From the NCBI RefSeq assembly GCF_004216665.1, contig NZ_SGWY01000001.1:992001-1056000 (forward strand): a DNA stretch of 64,000 nt, in the 5' to 3' direction. Shown here one piece after another: positions 63,563 through 64,000 of this stretch. The notes beneath the pieces were generated by a model, which saw only the letters and a list, made by a program, of their open reading frames with translations, made no database searches and had not been told where the DNA came from. The position numbers and the translations under genes are program-made. This DNA is from Agromyces ramosus. Lineage in GTDB: Bacteria > Actinomycetota > Actinomycetes > Actinomycetales > Microbacteriaceae. Numbering within the stretch: position 1 is the first letter of the stretch; each line of letters opens with the position of its first letter.

Positions 63563-64000
63563 GTGTCCCACTCCCTCCCGTCCGTCCGCATCCCGCTGCG
63601 GCTGCCCAGTGCCGTTGCCACGTTCGGGATCGGCATCGCCGGCTACCTCGGCGTCAACCTCTCGCCCTACATGATCGCCGCGGCGCAGTCCGCGCTGGGG
63701 GTCGACGTGCTCACGGCGAACTGGCTCATCACCGGCGCGCTGCTGCTCACCGCGCTGACCGGCCTCGCCACCGCGAAGCTGAGTGCCGGGCCGCACCGGC
63801 TGCTCGTGGCGCGCGTCGGACTCGTGGTCGCCGCCGCGGGCTTCGGCGCCGCGGCCCTCGTTCCCACGCCCGGGGTCGTCGTGGCCGGCCTGCTCGTCGG
63901 CGGCATCGGCGCGGGCGGTGCGGTCTCGTCGTCGGGCGCCGCGCTCGCGGCCTTCGTCAACCCCGACCGGGTGTCGGGGTTCAGCGGCCTGGCGAATCGC
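63563..64000 (+). CDS. MFS transporter, N-terminal part
   Basis: 146 visible codons from GTG 63563 (GGAGG 6 nt upstream) to the window edge, open throughout. At least four membrane helices: Ala-Val-Ala-Thr-Phe-Gly-Ile-Gly, Leu-Leu-Leu-Thr-Ala-Leu-Thr, Val-Gly-Leu-Val-Val-Ala-Ala-Ala and Gly-Ile-Gly-Ala-Gly-Gly-Ala-Val. The Ala-Asn-Trp-Leu-Ile-Thr-Gly stretch after helix 1 and its surroundings match major-facilitator exporters. Divergent from the TetR gene and probably repressed by it. The remainder lies outside the window. Confidence 0.75.
   Translation, partial: MSHSLPSVRIPLRLPSAVATFGIGIAGYLGVNLSPYMIAAAQSALGVDVLTANWLITGALLLTALTGLATAKLSAGPHRLLVARVGLVVAAAGFGAAALVPTPGVVVAGLLVGGIGAGGAVSSSGAALAAFVNPDRVSGFSGLANR

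Noticed and set aside
1..64000. CRISPR arrays, insertion sequences or integrated elements
   Set aside because: No regularly spaced repeats with unique spacers, no transposase-like protein and no terminal inverted repeats with target duplications were seen.

Overview
The window is high-GC DNA from an actinobacterium, most probably family Microbacteriaceae and Agromyces-like. The evidence is the very high third-position GC, frequent GTG starts, many start codons placed 6-8 nt after a TANNNT -10 box (leaderless transcripts), an F420-dependent oxidoreductase, a RamB-type regulator, and the block rplA-rplK-nusG-secE-tRNA-Trp with aspartate aminotransferase, murB and the MaoC pair further along. 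The short oligomer GGATGCCGC/GCGGCATCC is scattered through genes and intergenic hairpins throughout. I see no prophage, insertion sequence, integrase or CRISPR array; this looks like ordinary chromosome with a high turnover of accessory operons.

Layout. 0-2 kb: a three-gene envelope operon (low-complexity Gly-Thr repeat protein, Holin-X family protein, DUF3618 protein). 2-5 kb: F420-type LLM oxidoreductase and a RamB/ScfR-like regulator. 5-10.4 kb: PadR regulator divergent from a serine hydrolase; a coupled FAD-oxidoreductase/cupin/MOSC operon; a VOC/HxlR operon. 10.5-16.8 kb: PucR regulator divergent from methylmalonate-semialdehyde dehydrogenase, a class III aminotransferase and a class I/II aminotransferase, probably an amino-acid or pyrimidine/beta-alanine catabolic set. 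16.8-22.3 kb: an unusual, apparently circularly permuted flavin amine oxidase, a Pr6Pr membrane protein, a polar amino-acid ABC transporter and small proteins. 22.4-32.6 kb: CaiB-type CoA transferase with glutaryl-CoA dehydrogenase, divergent from an FCD-GntR regulator and a stand-alone Cache protein, then succinate-semialdehyde dehydrogenase, a flavin monooxygenase-like protein, a TPR-LuxR regulator and an APC permease; shared AT-rich motifs suggest one GntR regulon. 32.7-36.8 kb: small proteins, a second TPR-LuxR paralogue, acylphosphatase, SPW protein. 36.9-39.7 kb: translation/transcription/secretion core.

39.7-49.4 kb: tandem duplicated small membrane proteins, dGTPase, a membrane-anchored GH67-like glycosidase fused to a seven-helix membrane domain, divergent from a secreted phytase-like esterase/GDPD fusion, then aspartate aminotransferase. 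49.5-54.3 kb: CsbD protein, two orphan DGPF (YCII) genes, LysG/LysE, and a DGPF gene coupled to an ECF42 sigma factor; both DGPF transcription units carry the same TGTCGA-17-CGTC promoter, so they form a local sigma regulon. 54.4-58.1 kb: ABC-2 exporter and two-component system operon. 58.2-64 kb: PAP2/diacylglycerol-kinase fusion, murB with the two MaoC dehydratase subunits, a DUF937 protein, and a TetR regulator divergent from an MFS transporter that runs off the end.

The observations most worth following up are the ECF42-DGPF regulon, the GH67-like membrane fusion, the permuted amine oxidase, and the repeated oligomer that builds intergenic terminators and in-frame protein loops. Function calls come from reading the sequence only; no database search was run.
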